A DNA stretch of 64,000 nt from positions 20,955,001 to 21,019,000 of the forward strand of contig JARWIR010000018.1 of NCBI GenBank assembly GCA_029959085.1, written 5' to 3'. Shown in pieces: positions 11,400 to 23,055 of the stretch (positions are counted from its first letter, which is position 1; every line of letters begins with the position of its first letter). A program made the translations under genes and the position numbers. The stretch comes from Nemophila menziesii. Lineage: Eukaryota > Streptophyta > Magnoliopsida > Boraginales > Hydrophyllaceae. The notes beneath the pieces were generated by a model that saw nothing but the letters and a program-made list of their open reading frames with translations, did no database searches and had not been told where the DNA came from.

Positions 11400-12814
11400 T
11401 TGATTAAGTGAGTTGAGTCATTATAAAATCAAAGAAGAAAGAAGATATTGATGTATTTAGTAATTGTATCTTCACATAAATAGTGATCAAATTATATTAC
11501 TTTTTTGTATAATATTGTTCCTTAGAATTCAACAAGTTTTTAATGATCATTTCTAATCCAGTTTCGAATTTATTGGTTATATTATTCACCATTTTTTCTT
11601 TAATACATTGCTCTAGTGTTGTTTCTTTTTTTCTTATTTCATTAGAGAGTATTATGACTCCAGTAACTCTCATCCTTTGCTGTCTTATTGGGGAAGATGT
11701 GGATATTTTCTTCTAAAGAAATCACTGAAATCTTATAAGTATGAAATACCTTTGCTATATAAAACCTAAAATCTTTAATTTTTATCATTTATTTCTCCCT
11801 CTCTTGTATCAAAGTCTCTCTCCCTGATTCTCTCTCATCCCTGACAAACCAAAGAAAGAAATAATACTAATGAAAATCTTATAATTAGCTTTTAGTAAAA
11901 AGAATAGATTGGATGGGAGTGTTCAACTCTTGAGCAGTGCTTTTCAAGATTCATTGATAAAAAAAATGATATTTAATGTCTGTAATACTTTTCTTTTTGA
12001 TTTATTATAAAATAAGTTCAATGGATTGAAGAAATCAAGAACATTTTAGTGACCATTTGATTACTGCAACTCAAAGATCTCATAAAATGTCAATACGATC
12101 AGAGTGAAAGTTGCTACAATAAGCCGTTTAAAATGATAGAAAGGAATTTATTTGTTACTGAACTCTACTAAGATCGCGAATTCGAAACTCAGAAAGGTAT
12201 ACTTTACCAGAAACCTCAAAAAAATGAAAAAATTAAAGTCAATAGATACAGAAAAACCGAAACATTTAAATCTTAAAGTTACTGGTGCATATGATTTATG
12301 TAGGTCTCCATTATTGAAAGGAACACGTTGAAGTAAAAGGTGCTATCAATCAATAAAAGATATGTAGAGAGGTCCCGAGGAATATTCTAGCAGTAAATAA
12401 CAGATGAGAGAATCATACAAGTGAACAATAATTTAATAGTTCGCCAGAAATTTAGCTGTCAAGAATTTCAACATCATCATCACTGCACATTTGACTGAAG
12501 TTATTATAATTGTGTTTTTAATTATTATGAGACTATCGAAGAAACAAAATCCTATGAGATTATTTATACTTTTGATGTAGTAGGGTTAATATTTTATTGA
12601 AGAGATCTTAATCACAACGTACTTTTAATAAGGTTTGAATTCTTAACATTATAAGGTAAGTACCTTACACTTGACTCGTTCATGGATGAATCTAAAGAGG
12701 TGCAAGTAAGCTAATGTTTCCTACTAAACCCAAAATAAGATCTCAATTTGTCTAAGGAATTAATTTTATAATAATTAAAGTGTCTTAGTTAAATATGAAA
12801 ATTCGTATTTAAAA
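11400..12814. other. AT-rich intergenic DNA after the bHLH gene
   Basis: The 3' UTR and poly(A) signals of the bHLH gene are expected in the first 150-200 bases. Beyond that I see no gene, no RNA and no clear transposon end. Confidence 0.5.
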
Positions 12815-12930
12815 TCAGTTGGGTTTAGCTCACTGGCCAAGACCTTGGTTATCCAATCTAGTGGTGCAGGTTCGAACCGAGTTAATGACTCCGAATCCAA
12901 AGTGGCTTTTCTATGTAACAAAAACCAATC
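12815..12930 (+). mobile_element. tRNA-derived SINE-like fragment
   Basis: It has a Pol III A-box-like TTAGCTCACTGG (about 12825) and a perfect B-box GGTTCGAACC (12869-12878), spaced as in tRNA-derived SINEs. It does not fold as a real tRNA: there is no acceptor stem and no consistent anticodon arm. No poly(A) tail or target duplication was found, so it is probably a truncated copy. Confidence 0.45.
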
Positions 12931-12947
12931 GTATTCAAAGACCTTGC

Positions 12948-14341
12948 GGGACCCTCTAACTTTTAGAAAAATGACATTTCAGATTCCTATCTTACAATTG
13001 TCACGAGATGATCCTTTACGTTAATGTTTTGTGACACTGTTAGCCTTTTTTACCATTTTATGTTAATTGACCGTTAGTCAACGCCACGTGGCACCACGTT
13101 AGTGCCACATAAGCATGACATCATCACAATCTGACCCCTTTTCTCCTACGCGGCAACGACATCACTGCCATTTCCCTTTTTAACACATTTACACACATTA
13201 AAACGCACACACTATAACACACACATTAAGAATCATGTCATCTTCTTGGTGTTCTTCATTTTGGGACCCCAAATGGATATTTACTGCAAAACAATTCAAA
13301 AAATACATTATAAGACCAAATTGCTCACTCAAACAGTCACGGCATCCTCCTACCCATATACGCTGTTTTCAGCACGGGAAAAGGCTCCACGGGTCATAAA
13401 ATGGGCATTCTAGGATTTGTATAGAAATATAATAAACATTACGACTGTAATTATACTTAAGTCAAATAATTTTGAAAATCTGTAAAAGTAATGAGATTGG
13501 GTGACCTCTCCAACAGTTGCGCCATATGGATATTTACTGCAACACAATTCAAAAAAATGCAGAATTCAAAAGTGATAAGACCAAATTACTCATTCCACGG
13601 TCGTACATTGTAGGATTTGTATAAAAATATAATAAATATACTTAAATCTAATAATTCTGAAAAATTGTAAAAATGATGAGATTAGGTTAAAAATCATTCA
13701 TTTTTACCTTAATTTAGGTTCTTCACCAAGCCGGTTATTGATGGTAGAGCATGGTTCCCCTGTGGCGGCGGTTTTCTTGTGCAAGATAGCGGCTTGGTGT
13801 GGGAAGGTGAGTGTGAAGTAATTTTTTTTGTTTTTTACCTTAATTTGGGTTCTTCTATTGTTGATGGCATAGCCAAGCCGGTTTATGATGGTGGAGAATG
13901 GACCACGAGTGGCGGCAGATTTCTTATGTAGGAGACGGTCGTTGATGATGACGGAGAATGGACCACAAATGTCGGTGGTTTTCTTGGGGAAGAGAGTAAC
14001 TAAGTCGGTTGATGATGGAGGAGTGGTGGTTTTCTTGTGCATGAGAGCGGGTTGGAGTTTCAATGGTTAAAATTAATTTTTTACTTTAATTTGGGTTCTT
14101 CCATTGTTGATGGCGTACAAGCGGGTTGAAGAGGAATTCTTTTGTCAGAATAATAATAAGGACGATGATGACAAAGAGGAATAATGCTTATGTGGCACTA
14201 ATGTGGCGTTAACTAATGTTCAATTGACAGAAGATGGGAAAATGGCTGACAGTGTCACAAAATACTAACGTAAAGGGTCATCTCATGACAATTGTAAGAC
14301 AGGGGTCTGTTCGTGCATTTTCTTGAGAGTTAGAGGATCAC
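12948..14341. mobile_element. long-TIR DNA transposon, non-autonomous
   Basis: The two ends are inverted copies of each other over roughly 200 bp. Shared blocks include CCTCTAAC at the tips, CTTACAATTGTCA, GATGA.CCTTTACGTTA, TTTTGTGACACTGT and GTGCCACATAAGCAT. Long inverted repeats of this size fit a Mutator-like element, but no clear 9-bp target duplication flanks it. The interior has two diverged copies of about 250 bp (13270-13495 and 13525-13690, both with GGATATTTACTGCAA) and several 60-70 bp repeats with GGTTGATGATGG and GTGGTTTTCTTGTGC (13720-14050). No transposase was found. The minus frame at 13704-14063 only reflects these repeats. Confidence 0.7.
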
Positions 14342-15690
14342 GAGAGGGTTTTACCCAAGGAAAAAATATATATGAGTAAAAGTTTGTATAAACAAATTGT
14401 TGGCCTAGTGAGTGTTCTGAGTGATAGTTAAAGTCAAAACTTTTCTATTTATATTGCTATGTTTGTGTAAGCATGTGGTTTAAAGATTATCTTAGCTAAC
14501 AAAAAGTCAAAAGTCACTAATTCAATTCAGCGTACCCTCAAGGACCTACAACATCAAATTTTCGAAATACATATGTCATAAATCACTAAGATCATGTCCA
14601 CCGAACCTCCGAGCAACTGCAAGTTATGGATCGCCAAAACGTATCTAAAAGAAGGACCAAGAAAACATCTTATTCAAGTCCCGGAGAGTCTACGGACATC
14701 CGAAACAAATCTGATGAGATATGTCCATTCAAAGCATTAGGTACCCGAGAAAAACATGGATGCCTAGTTGTATAAAGTCGTTATATAGATATTACTAGAA
14801 AGAGTTTTTATAAACCATAATGAAGTGTCGAGGTTAACTAGTCAAAATAAAGCTACGACCGAACATAAGTACCCCAAACGAGGGTAAATAACAGTTGACG
14901 AGATTCAACTAATATAAAGAAAACAAAACGCGACTGATGACCCAAATACATGGTCATTATACCCCATACACACCTATCAAAAGGGGATCTATATATTATC
15001 TCACTCCTTCATTATTGTTTATAGATATTGTCAAGAGCTCCATAACTCTCTCGGGTCGGAATAATATGTCCGATCGTAATATGGGTTTGAGTATCGATTT
15101 CTATCGGTATAAAAAACTTTTGAGATCCTGATCTAGTGTCTTGTTTCAGGTATCATCAACTACGTGCAGAGCAAGTTCTTTGGCAGATCAAGTTGACGCC
15201 TCGGACAACACAGTCTCATATCCAAAAAAAATCGACAAGCCTACTCATGATCTCTTAGGTTACTCAATTTTTGAATCCTACGCAAATATTAAGTTATTGG
15301 TGGAGTCTTTATGCTATATTAGTTGGCATCGTCTGTAGGAATCGAGTTTTGATTCCCATTGAGACACCACATGGTGTTCACGAGATTTGTGAGAAATTCC
15401 TCACGACAAATGAAAGACGGGGTCATAAATTATGGTGCTTCGAACGCTTGGAAAGATATTCCTCTTTAGCAAGAAATGAACAACCACATGAGAATAACGC
15501 AATTCTGCATTAAAACATTCTGAATAATCAACCTCCAATGGAGAAACCAAGAATTTCCGCGAGACAAGGCCCAACGAGGAATCCCACTTCTGCTGAGGTT
15601 GGACCAGTACCTAGAGCAGTTAGTGCAACGAGATATGAACCAATGGATACATGTGTCGACACAACCGCAAAACGAACCAATATTCATGTT
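14342..15690 (+). mobile_element. decayed Ty3/gypsy (Tat-like) LTR, PBS and gag start
   Basis: TTGGCATCGTCTGTAGGAAT at about 15319 closely resembles the primer binding site seen in Tat-type gypsy elements (usual form TGGCGCCGTCTGTGGGAA). The LTR would lie upstream; I could not place its 5' end. Downstream, short frames at 15271-15513 and 15538-15762 may be the remains of the leader and gag, ending where an Athila-like LTR fragment begins near 15.7 kb. No intact domain is left. Confidence 0.4.
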
Positions 15691-15699
15691 TATTTTGTT

Positions 15700-16527
15700 T
15701 ATCTTATAAACATGAATATTATACTCTTCGTTTCTCGTTTTAAATGTTTTGGTATGAAATAATTAATTCATAGCTTGAGAATCACATTTGGGTATTAACC
15801 ATAATATTTTTTATGCGTTTATTTAATATGGGACTACATAATTGAAATGGGTCGTTAAATGGGTTGATTTGATTATGTAGTTGACTTATAAATCAACCCT
15901 TATTTTGGACAAGTAGATGGATTAACTTAATAATTATGTTTGTCACCCTGACAGGGGGTTCGGGTTACGAAGAAATGATAAATAAGCGTTCGGTGTGCGT
16001 AAGTGATCCTGGCGGGTTTGACTAGTCTGATAGTTGATAAGGTAAGAATCTTTAGCGTTGATCATTATGTGGAGTTCCCTCGGAAGAGTCCTCTAGTAGC
16101 CTTGAGGTAGTTTTCTAAGCTACCCTGAAAGGAATTAGGAAGAAGTTAGAATCCCGAATATTACATGTTTTATCAATTCACCCATAAACAATATACTGGT
16201 GGAGATTGCTTGCAAGTTCTCGAACTATATTCTCATATCATCTTTTTATTTATTTACATTTTATTCGTTAGATTAATCATTATATTATCTTAATTTACTT
16301 TTATTACACCCTTAGTCCTTAATTATAAAAACAAAACATATACATATCATTTACTTATTATTTTAGCAACACACGAGCTAAGAATTAACAATTATAGTCC
16401 CTATGTAGACATAACTCTTAATACTTACTTTTATTACTTGTCAACGATCTGTACACTTGCAGTTAGTTAAACTCTCTAAGGGTGTTAATTTTGTTATATT
16501 ATTTTATCACACCTATAGAGACGTCAA
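15700..16527 (+). mobile_element. Athila-like LTR fragment (family B relative), 3' part
   Basis: Sequence from about 15770 (TTGAGAATCACATTTGGG) matches the inner part of the LTR at 43755-44850, including the CCCTGACAGGGGG block near 15946. It ends ATAGAGACGTCA at 16527, directly followed by a degenerate tRNA-Asp-type primer site. The 5' part of the LTR is missing. Confidence 0.55.
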
Positions 16528-16534
16528 GTTTTTT

Positions 16535-16790
16535 GTGCCATTGTCGGGGACTATATCGTTAATTTTCATATTTTAATTTAGTGTAGTAGAATTAGTTGTC
16601 TTTTTTTACGCTTGGTTTTTGTTTTTGTTTTTTTAGATGCGTAGATGGAAAATTCAAACGTTCCAAACAATCAACAACGAGAACAAGGCCTTTCGGTCCT
16701 ATTCCAAGTGCAATCCTTAGGGATCGCCCTCCAGCGATTCAAATCTTGTTATGCAGATCCATATCTTTCTAATAATGAATATGATAATGA
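16535..16790 (+). pseudogene. Athila-like PBS and gag N-terminal stub
   Basis: GTGCCATTGTCGGGGACTA (about 16538) is a mutated form of the Athila primer site TGGCGCCGTTGCCGGGGA, complementary to the 3' end of tRNA-Asp. A frame starting at 16645 (MENSNVPNNQQREQGLS) looks like the beginning of an Athila-type gag. It loses similarity after about residue 48, where a different sequence is joined at about 16790. Confidence 0.5.
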
Positions 16791-17215
16791 CATGGTTGTT
16801 ATTCTTATCCTTGGTTATCCCTTTGAACACTTTGTCTCTTTGGTTTCTACTGGTCTTCAAACCACAACTTTTGGTGGTATGGTTGAAAGATTGGTAATAT
16901 GTATCAATATTGTAATGTGTGGATTTCGACTTGATTGGCTTCCTACTATGATTTCCATGATAGTGTTTATGCTGGTGTTTGTTGGATTTCGTGTCCTTAA
17001 AGTTGCTTCTACAACTCCATAAGTATATCCCAGTTGTCGTGAATTTGGTTAGAGTTTTGACGATGTGATTTTCCCAATTCATAATTTATCTAGCCACTCT
17101 CACTTTGGGTTTCCTTTATTTTGTTTTGGATGTTATTTTGGTACCCTTTGTAATGTTCCTTTATTTTTTAATAGTTAATAATATGCTCTTTTGACAAAAA
17201 AAACTTCAATAGCTT
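16790..17215 (+). mobile_element. possible LINE 3' end
   Basis: The stretch ends with T-rich sequence, GTAATGTTCC, a short A/T run and GACAAAAAAAA, the usual look of a plant L1 3' end with a short A tail. The frame joined to the gag stub has no domain I recognise. No target duplication was found. Tentative. Confidence 0.3.
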
Positions 17216-18110
17216 CTCTATCTACATAACGATAAGAAACCAAAAACTCACCCCCAAACCCTAACCATTGTTGCCGAAAAAATGCTTTATTACAGGCGAC
17301 AATGGCCTCCCCCTCTATCACCGTTATATTAGCTTCTTATTTTGTTTTTTTTAGTCTTTTCATTTTCCTCTTCTATTTTCCCCCTCTGGATTTGTTAATG
17401 GGCTCTTCGGACATGTTGCTGCAAAATTTATCAAAAAAAACTTGTTGATTTTGTTGTTAGCTCGCGTCAAGGACTGTTATTGCAACTTTCATTAGATAAT
17501 TTTAATAACCAATGTTGTTTCAGTTTTTTTTGGGGCTTCAAAATTCGATATGTTCGGGTGGGGTTCGGTCTACAATTGTCTATGTCTTCTCTAGTTTGTA
17601 GTTAATTGGTCAGGTTGTGGTTTGCACCTGTGCGGGGTTGGTCTCCATCTTTATCAGTTTGTGTCAAATCTGCATTGTTGTTATTCAATGTTAATACTAA
17701 GTGGTGTGTTTATGTTCGATTCTGAAACTGAGAAGTTAGACCGCGACTAAAATATATTATTTTGGGCATATAGTGTTGTTAGGGTCGCCATTTTATTACT
17801 AATATATTGATATTGTTTGAGTCGGGCATTGGAATATCGGGCCGAGTACTGGGATGTTGATTCGGAGAATGTGTCGGTGGAGGTGGTAGCTGTTTTTAGT
17901 GTAACTCTTTGTGGTTTTCTTATGCAGGGATCGCTTCTAACTTGTTGGTTTTTTTTCATCTTGTTTATAACACCTGGTTGGATTGTATTTCTATTTTGCC
18001 TGTCTTGTCCTTTAGTATTCTTGATTTGGGGAAACTGGAGGGTCGTTTGTTCATTTGTTGTCTTTTCTCTGATTTCCATTTGGGTAATTACATGGTGAAA
18101 GTAGGTATTA
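17216..18110. other. unassigned sequence
   Basis: GT/TT-rich sequence with short overlapping frames on both strands (17817-18098 +, 17747-18079 -) and no recognisable domain or splice pattern. It may be LINE untranslated sequence. Confidence 0.35.
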
Positions 18111-18114
18111 TTTT

Positions 18115-18321
18115 GGAGCGTTGTTATATATCACCCCTATTTTCTTCACCTTTATTTTACCTCCTATGTATTACCCTATGTGACCAAAAGAGAGAGAAAT
18201 TTAATAATTAGGAGAGAGAAACAACCAGGTTGGTGTTTAAACCTCCACATAGGATGATATAGAGGTGAATAAAAAAAAAGGGTGATACATATGAGGTGAA
18301 ATAGGGTGAAACAAAAAAGAA

Positions 18322-18335
<14 letters not shown>
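18115..18335. mobile_element. fold-back MITE next to an AT microsatellite
   Basis: The left arm (ATATATCACCCCTATTTT, CCTCCTATGTATTACCC, CCTATGTG) is repeated inverted on the right (on the minus strand ATATCATTC, CACCTCATATGTATCACCC, CATCCTATGTG). The right end runs into the (AT)n tract at 18327, so the exact boundary and target duplication cannot be read. Confidence 0.5.

Positions 18336-18369
<34 letters not shown>
18327..18369. repeat. (AT)n microsatellite
   Basis: About 21 uninterrupted TA units at the edge of a fold-back MITE. The minus-strand poly-(Tyr-Ile) frame across it is not a gene. Confidence 0.9.
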
Positions 18370-18372
<3 letters not shown>

Positions 18373-18541
18373 CTCATTGTTTTAATGATGTCTAGTTGTT
18401 GTTTTGTTTGAAAAATTCTATTTATTTTAAAGTAAGGGTGCATCAAAGATCATGAATTTATAATGATAATTCAAAATTACAATATATTTTTATTAAATAT
18501 CATGTAAAGAGTTTGATTTAAAATGTTAGAATGTTAAATTT

Positions 18542-18920
18542 AATAAATAGAGAAAAACACTTTGTGGGTACCTATGGAATTCGAAAATGGACTTCTGAGT
18601 ATCCATACTATAAAATAGAACTTCTAGGTACCCAACTTTTTTTTTGTCCAACCGTTAGTGTTTTCTGTTATCTCACACATTAAGTATGATGTGGGGCCTA
18701 TGTGGAGCCTACGTGGCGCTACCGCTTATACCTTTCAAAATAAAAGGAAACCAAGTCCAAGTATACTCCACATCATACTTAATGTGTGAGATAACGGAAA
18801 ACACTAAGAATAGGACAAAAAGAAAAAGTTGGGTACCTAGAAGTCCTATTCTATAGTATATGTACTCAGAAGTCCTTTTTCGAATTCCATGGATACCAAA
18901 GAGTCTTTTCTCTAATAAAT
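18542..18920. mobile_element. fold-back MITE with an in-window empty site
   Basis: The element at 18549-18913 (365 bp) has arms of about 150 bp: AGAGAAAA at the tip, then GGAATTCGAAAA, GGACTTCTGAGTA, CTTCTAGGTACCCAAC, TTATCTCACACATTAAGTAT, all found inverted on the other side. It is flanked by AATAAAT (18542-18548 and 18914-18920). The flanking sequence is itself duplicated: ATCATGTAAAGAGTTTGAT occurs at about 18502 and 18960, and the second copy continues through AATAAATATGACA without the insertion. That copy is the unoccupied site and confirms both boundaries. Superfamily unknown; a 7-bp duplication is unusual. Confidence 0.85.
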
Positions 18921-19334
18921 ATTACAAAATCAGAGAGAAAATATTTAAAAAAACTAAATATCATGTAAAGAGTTTGATCAAAAGTGTTAGAATATTTAAT
19001 TTAATAAATATGACAAAATGGGAGAGAAGAAAATATTACTTATTAAATACGACTTACATTTATACTAAACCTTATAATCTAAAAAAAAAATATAATTATT
19101 TTTATATGGGGCAACACCCAATTAATTACACAGAGAATGTAAAAATTCACAATTAATTACAACTTTAACTTGATTTCTACTTAAAGATAAAAAAAAAATA
19201 GAAAACTACAAAAATACCCATAGACAATTAATTAATTACTTTAATTATAATAATATTTATTTATTTTTATTTTTTTACTTTTAATTTATTTTTTTCAAAT
19301 TTTTTTTTTCAAATTTTTTTTCTCTCGAAATTTT

Positions 19335-20110
19335 TTTAGTGTGTGAACACACAATTCTGAGATTTGTGTGTTGCGGGAACACACAGAATCTGAACAACTA
19401 AAATCAAGTTTTTTGTATTCTAGGAATATACAAATTTGAGTTTTATGTGTTCCATAAATACACAAATCTGAGATTTGTGTGTTCCCTGCGATTTGTGTTC
19501 AGGAATACACAGAATTGGAACAAACAAAATCAAGGTTTGTGTATTACATGAATACACAAATTTGATTTTTATGTGTTCCATGAATAAACAAATCTGAGTT
19601 TTATGTGTTCCATGAATACACAAATCTGAGCTTTGTGTGTTCCAGGAACGCACAAATCTGAGATTTGTGTGTTCCAGGAATACACAGAATTGGAACAAAC
19701 AAAATCAAGTTTTGTGTATTTTATGAATACATAAATTCTATTTTTATGTGTTCTATGAATACACAAATTTGAGTTTTGTGTGTTCCATGAATACACAAAT
19801 CTTATATTTGTGCGTTCTAAGAATACACAATTATGAGATTTGTGTGTTCCAGAAATACACATAATTGGAATAAACAAAATCAAGTTTTGTCTGACCTGGT
19901 ACACATAAAACCCTAGAACATAAACAAAAAAATAACAAAAAAAATGTTGACCAAAAAGATAATATATTAAGATAGTTAAAAACGAATAAAAACAGGGTTT
20001 ATATGCGACTAAAGAGAAAAAAACAATTTTGTTAAAGAAGAGAATCATTTAGATCGATTATATGACTTTGTGTGTTACATTAACACATAAATCTATATTT
20101 GTGTCTTACA
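19335..20110. repeat. array of CACAAATCT-type palindromic repeats
   Basis: More than fifteen imperfect repeats of 30-36 bp combine TGTGTGTTCCA, GAATACACA and ACACAAATCTGAG. Two inverted-repeat motifs recur: CACAAATCTGAGATTTGTG (arms around one G) and TGTGTGTTCCAGGAATACACA. Open minus-strand frames with repeated THKSQICVFMEHIK-like units (19420-20048) arise because the repeat length is close to a multiple of three; I do not call them genes. It is flanked by low-complexity A/T sequence and an (AT)n tract at 20278-20328. Confidence 0.85.
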
Positions 20111-20274
20111 GCAACACATAACCCTTCGATTTAAAAAAAATTAAAAAAAGTAGAAAAAAAATTTAAAACAAAATCGGGGAAAAAAATCTGAAAAAAGAAA
20201 TTCGTAAAAAAATTATTTCGAAAAAAAATCTGAAACAAAAATTTTAAAAAAAATATATATTAAAAAAATAATAA

Positions 20275-20277
<3 letters not shown>

Positions 20278-20328
<51 letters not shown>
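20278..20328. repeat. (AT)n microsatellite
   Basis: About 25 uninterrupted AT units within a strongly A-rich stretch (20130-20470) that shows no gene. Confidence 0.9.
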
Positions 20329-20675
20329 CAATATGTTTAATTCCAGTTAATAATTTATGAGTAAGTAGAAGGTAACTTGCTTTTTTCTTTTTTAAGAAAT
20401 GTAAAGTATGAAATTATAATTAATTGAAAATTATCTTTTTATATATATATATATATTAAAAATAATATATTAATCATAGATTATATATTTACAGGAGAGT
20501 TTGCCAAGTGAAGAATGACTTTACCCACACTAGCTCCGCCCTCCCGGATGTTAAAATTCAATACTCTCAATTTGTCCCAATTCCATTTTACTACCCTAAA
20601 ATTTCCCATTCAGAATGGGTTAGGACATGTTCCCATAAATTCGTGGGTTAGGACAGATTCCCATAAATTCGTACC

Positions 20676-22213
20676 TTATTGATAGGGTCATTTATATTAT
20701 AAGGCCTAAGCCAAACCAAATTCACAAAAAACATCCAAGCTGGTTGAGATCCAACTAAATTCAATTAATATGGACAAAAAGCCCAAAAAACCCCTACACA
20801 CTATTATATAATCCCCATTCTATTTTTCTCTCTCATCAAACCCAACCCACCTCCCCCTCCCGTCAGCTCCCCTTCCTCTTCTCTTGATAATGAGCAGCCA
20901 GCACCACCACCACCGATTCCACCCCCCATCAGAACCACCACCATCGAACCCACCCAACCAAGCAACCCACCGGCCGCCCAACAATCAGACCCAGCCAATA
21001 ACAAACCACCATCGAAACCCCCCCCCCCCCACCATCTGACCAAACCACCGCCATCGATCACACACACAGAAGCGCGATGGAGAGAGGTAGTATTCTGCAG
21101 CGAAGTGAAATCATTGGAATCGTCTTTGAGCATCGATCCCATCCAATCCATTAAACACTCCAGAAGTATGGGTCTTTGAGCATCGACCCCATCCAATCCA
21201 TCGATCCCATCCAATCCATTAAACAATCCATTACACCTTTGTTTAGAAGAGAAGCGAATTAATTACCAGCCCCACCAGCAGCAAAAAGTATGGGTACAGC
21301 CCCACTTTTCTGCTCACCACCGTTGAAGGAATGTCCGGTTATGGGGCCAGACCCATCAGCAGCTTCGAAATCCACCGTTGAAGGAATGTCCGGTTATGGG
21401 GCCAGGCCCATTATGTTGTTAATGCTGATGGTGGTGGATTAGAGTGGCAAGTGGCGGCAGAAGGAGGTGGTGGATGGTGGATCAGTGGTTCACAGATGGG
21501 GTTCGAAAGGAGCTGAAGAAGATATGGTGCTGGTTCTCTTGGTATGGGGCCAGACTGTTGAAGGCCTATCCCGTGATGGGTCCAGACCGATGAATCGAAT
21601 TCCAGTAAACCGAGTATGGCTAAGCCTCACCACCATCGGCAAAACCAATATTGGTCCAGACCTTCGAAGCTGGTTGTCTTTATGGGTCCAAGCCTGTTGT
21701 TGATGGATGATGCTTGCTTTTTACAACACCTTTCTTTAATTTAATTCTCTGTTAATTTCTTTAATAGATTTTGTGTAGCTTCGGAAGCTTTTCGATATTA
21801 TGTTGTTGTTTGAGTTTATTTGTGTACATGAATTTGGTATTCATCGATTCCTATTGTTATGGTTCCCATTGTTTGAGTTTATATGAAATTGTATTCATTC
21901 CTCCATCGATTCTGGTTTGTGTTTGTTTGTACATGAATTTGTTAAAGATGAATGCAAGATTGAAGTAGTGTATTATGATGTTAAGTGTTTGACAGCAAGG
22001 GTGCAGCCCCACGGGTAGCAAACAGTGTATTGCTTTAGTTATGGAATGAAGGCAAACAGTGTATTGCTTTAGTTGAGGAATGAAGGGTATGAAGGTAATG
22101 TGTGAATGGTTAGAATCTAACTAATGGATGTTAATAGGATTTTTTTTCAGTTTGGATTTACTTTATAAACATTTGGGATTTGAGGCTGTATATAGTAATT
22201 TCTCTTATTGATA
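20676..22213 (+). mobile_element. non-autonomous MULE, family M, copy M2
   Basis: The element spans 20685-22204 (1520 bp). Ends are GGGTCATTTATATTATAAGG and, inward from the right, GAGAAATTACTATATACAGC. The flanks are a perfect 9-bp duplication TTATTGATA (20676-20684 and 22205-22213). The duplicated locus at 28.9 kb lacks this element, which supports the boundaries. Inside: TATATAATCCCC near 20810, a CT-rich leader, CACCACCAC triplets (20895-21060), and repeated ATGGGGCCAGACCCAT-type motifs (21340-21700). No transposase. Frames such as 20804-21226 (-) and 21467-21703 (+) have no domain. Confidence 0.9.
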
Positions 22214-22291
22214 TCATTATTCAGTTTCGCTACATATTAGTTTCATTCCCTAGATTCTTTTCTAGTCTTGGATTGGAATTGTATTAGTTAG

Positions 22292-22500
22292 TACTCCCTC
22301 CTGCTATTAATGGTTGTCACAATTTTTAAAAGTAGATGTCCAAAAAGATTGTCTATTTAAAATATTTACAAGTTTATTATCATTAAATTTATTTACTTTA
22401 GTTGGTAGAAGGTAGTTTAGTAAAAATAGAAAGAATTAATTATTTTTCTTAATCCGTATGAAAAAAAAAATATGCATAACATTTATGGACGGAGAGAGTA
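22292..22500. mobile_element. Stowaway-like MITE
   Basis: A 205-bp element (22294-22498) starts CTCCCTCC and ends GGACGGAGAGAG, flanked by TA on both sides, as for Tc1/mariner-derived Stowaway MITEs. The duplicated copy at about 29160 reads straight through TTAGTTAGTAGTTGTGC with no insertion. Confidence 0.85.
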
Positions 22501-23055
22501 GTTGTTAGTTGTGCTTGAGTGACTATATTCAATAAGTTCTTATATGGTTATTCATCCCCCCTTGATTTAAGTCAAGTCTTGAGATGTAATTCTATCATCG
22601 TTGTATATGTTTTTGTTTTACTTCGATTTACTCTTTTTCTTAAAATATGATTGGTTAACCGGAGATTATATTATTCAGTTAATATAATATATTTACTGTT
22701 TCAAAAAAAAAGAAAGAAAAAAACAACATAACATGCATATCTAAAAAAACAATTTGGACCTAAAGTCGAGACCCAGTTCATAATAGCATATATACAACTG
22801 TATAACCAAAAAAGATGTTCTCCTTTTCCTTTTTATCATTACAAGAGTCAGTAATATATACCGAGACTGGTCTTCTAAGTGAATATGCAGTAAATCAAAT
22901 ATGTAAAGTGAATCTCTCGTTATTAAAACAGAATATGTATGTCGCTCCCATATTGGCAGTCAAATCAATAAATTAATAATATAATATGTATGAGAAATTC
23001 AAATACAAAAAGGCTTGACAAGCTTCTACCTTATAATATATACTCTTGGTACAAA

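Larger units (their letters stand above)
20540..23055. repeat. segmental duplication, copy A
   Basis: The left part (20540-20675) and right part (22206-23055) match 28783-28897 and 29083-29803, for example CAATACTCTCAATTTGTCC, CGCTACATATTAGTTTCATT, TGCTTGAGTGACTATATTCA and CCGAGACTGGTCTTCTAAGT. Copy B is the 3' flank of the RpoT gene; copy A lies at the 3' side of the PPR gene. Copy A carries a MULE (M2) and a Stowaway-like MITE that copy B lacks. Confidence 0.85.

Noticed and set aside
12815..12890. tRNA gene
   Set aside because: A and B boxes are present but no cloverleaf can be drawn; kept as a SINE-like fragment.
12939..14350. 9-bp target duplication for the long-TIR element
   Set aside because: The flanks AGACCTTGC and GAGAGGGTT do not match, so none is claimed.
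19420..20048. Repetitive minus-strand proteins (ICVFMEHIK-like units)
   Set aside because: Produced by a repeat array with a period near a multiple of three; the motifs are palindromic DNA, not protein-like.
19335..20110. CRISPR-like array
   Set aside because: Repeats are imperfect and palindromic, spacers are not unique, there is no cas gene, and the genome is a plant.
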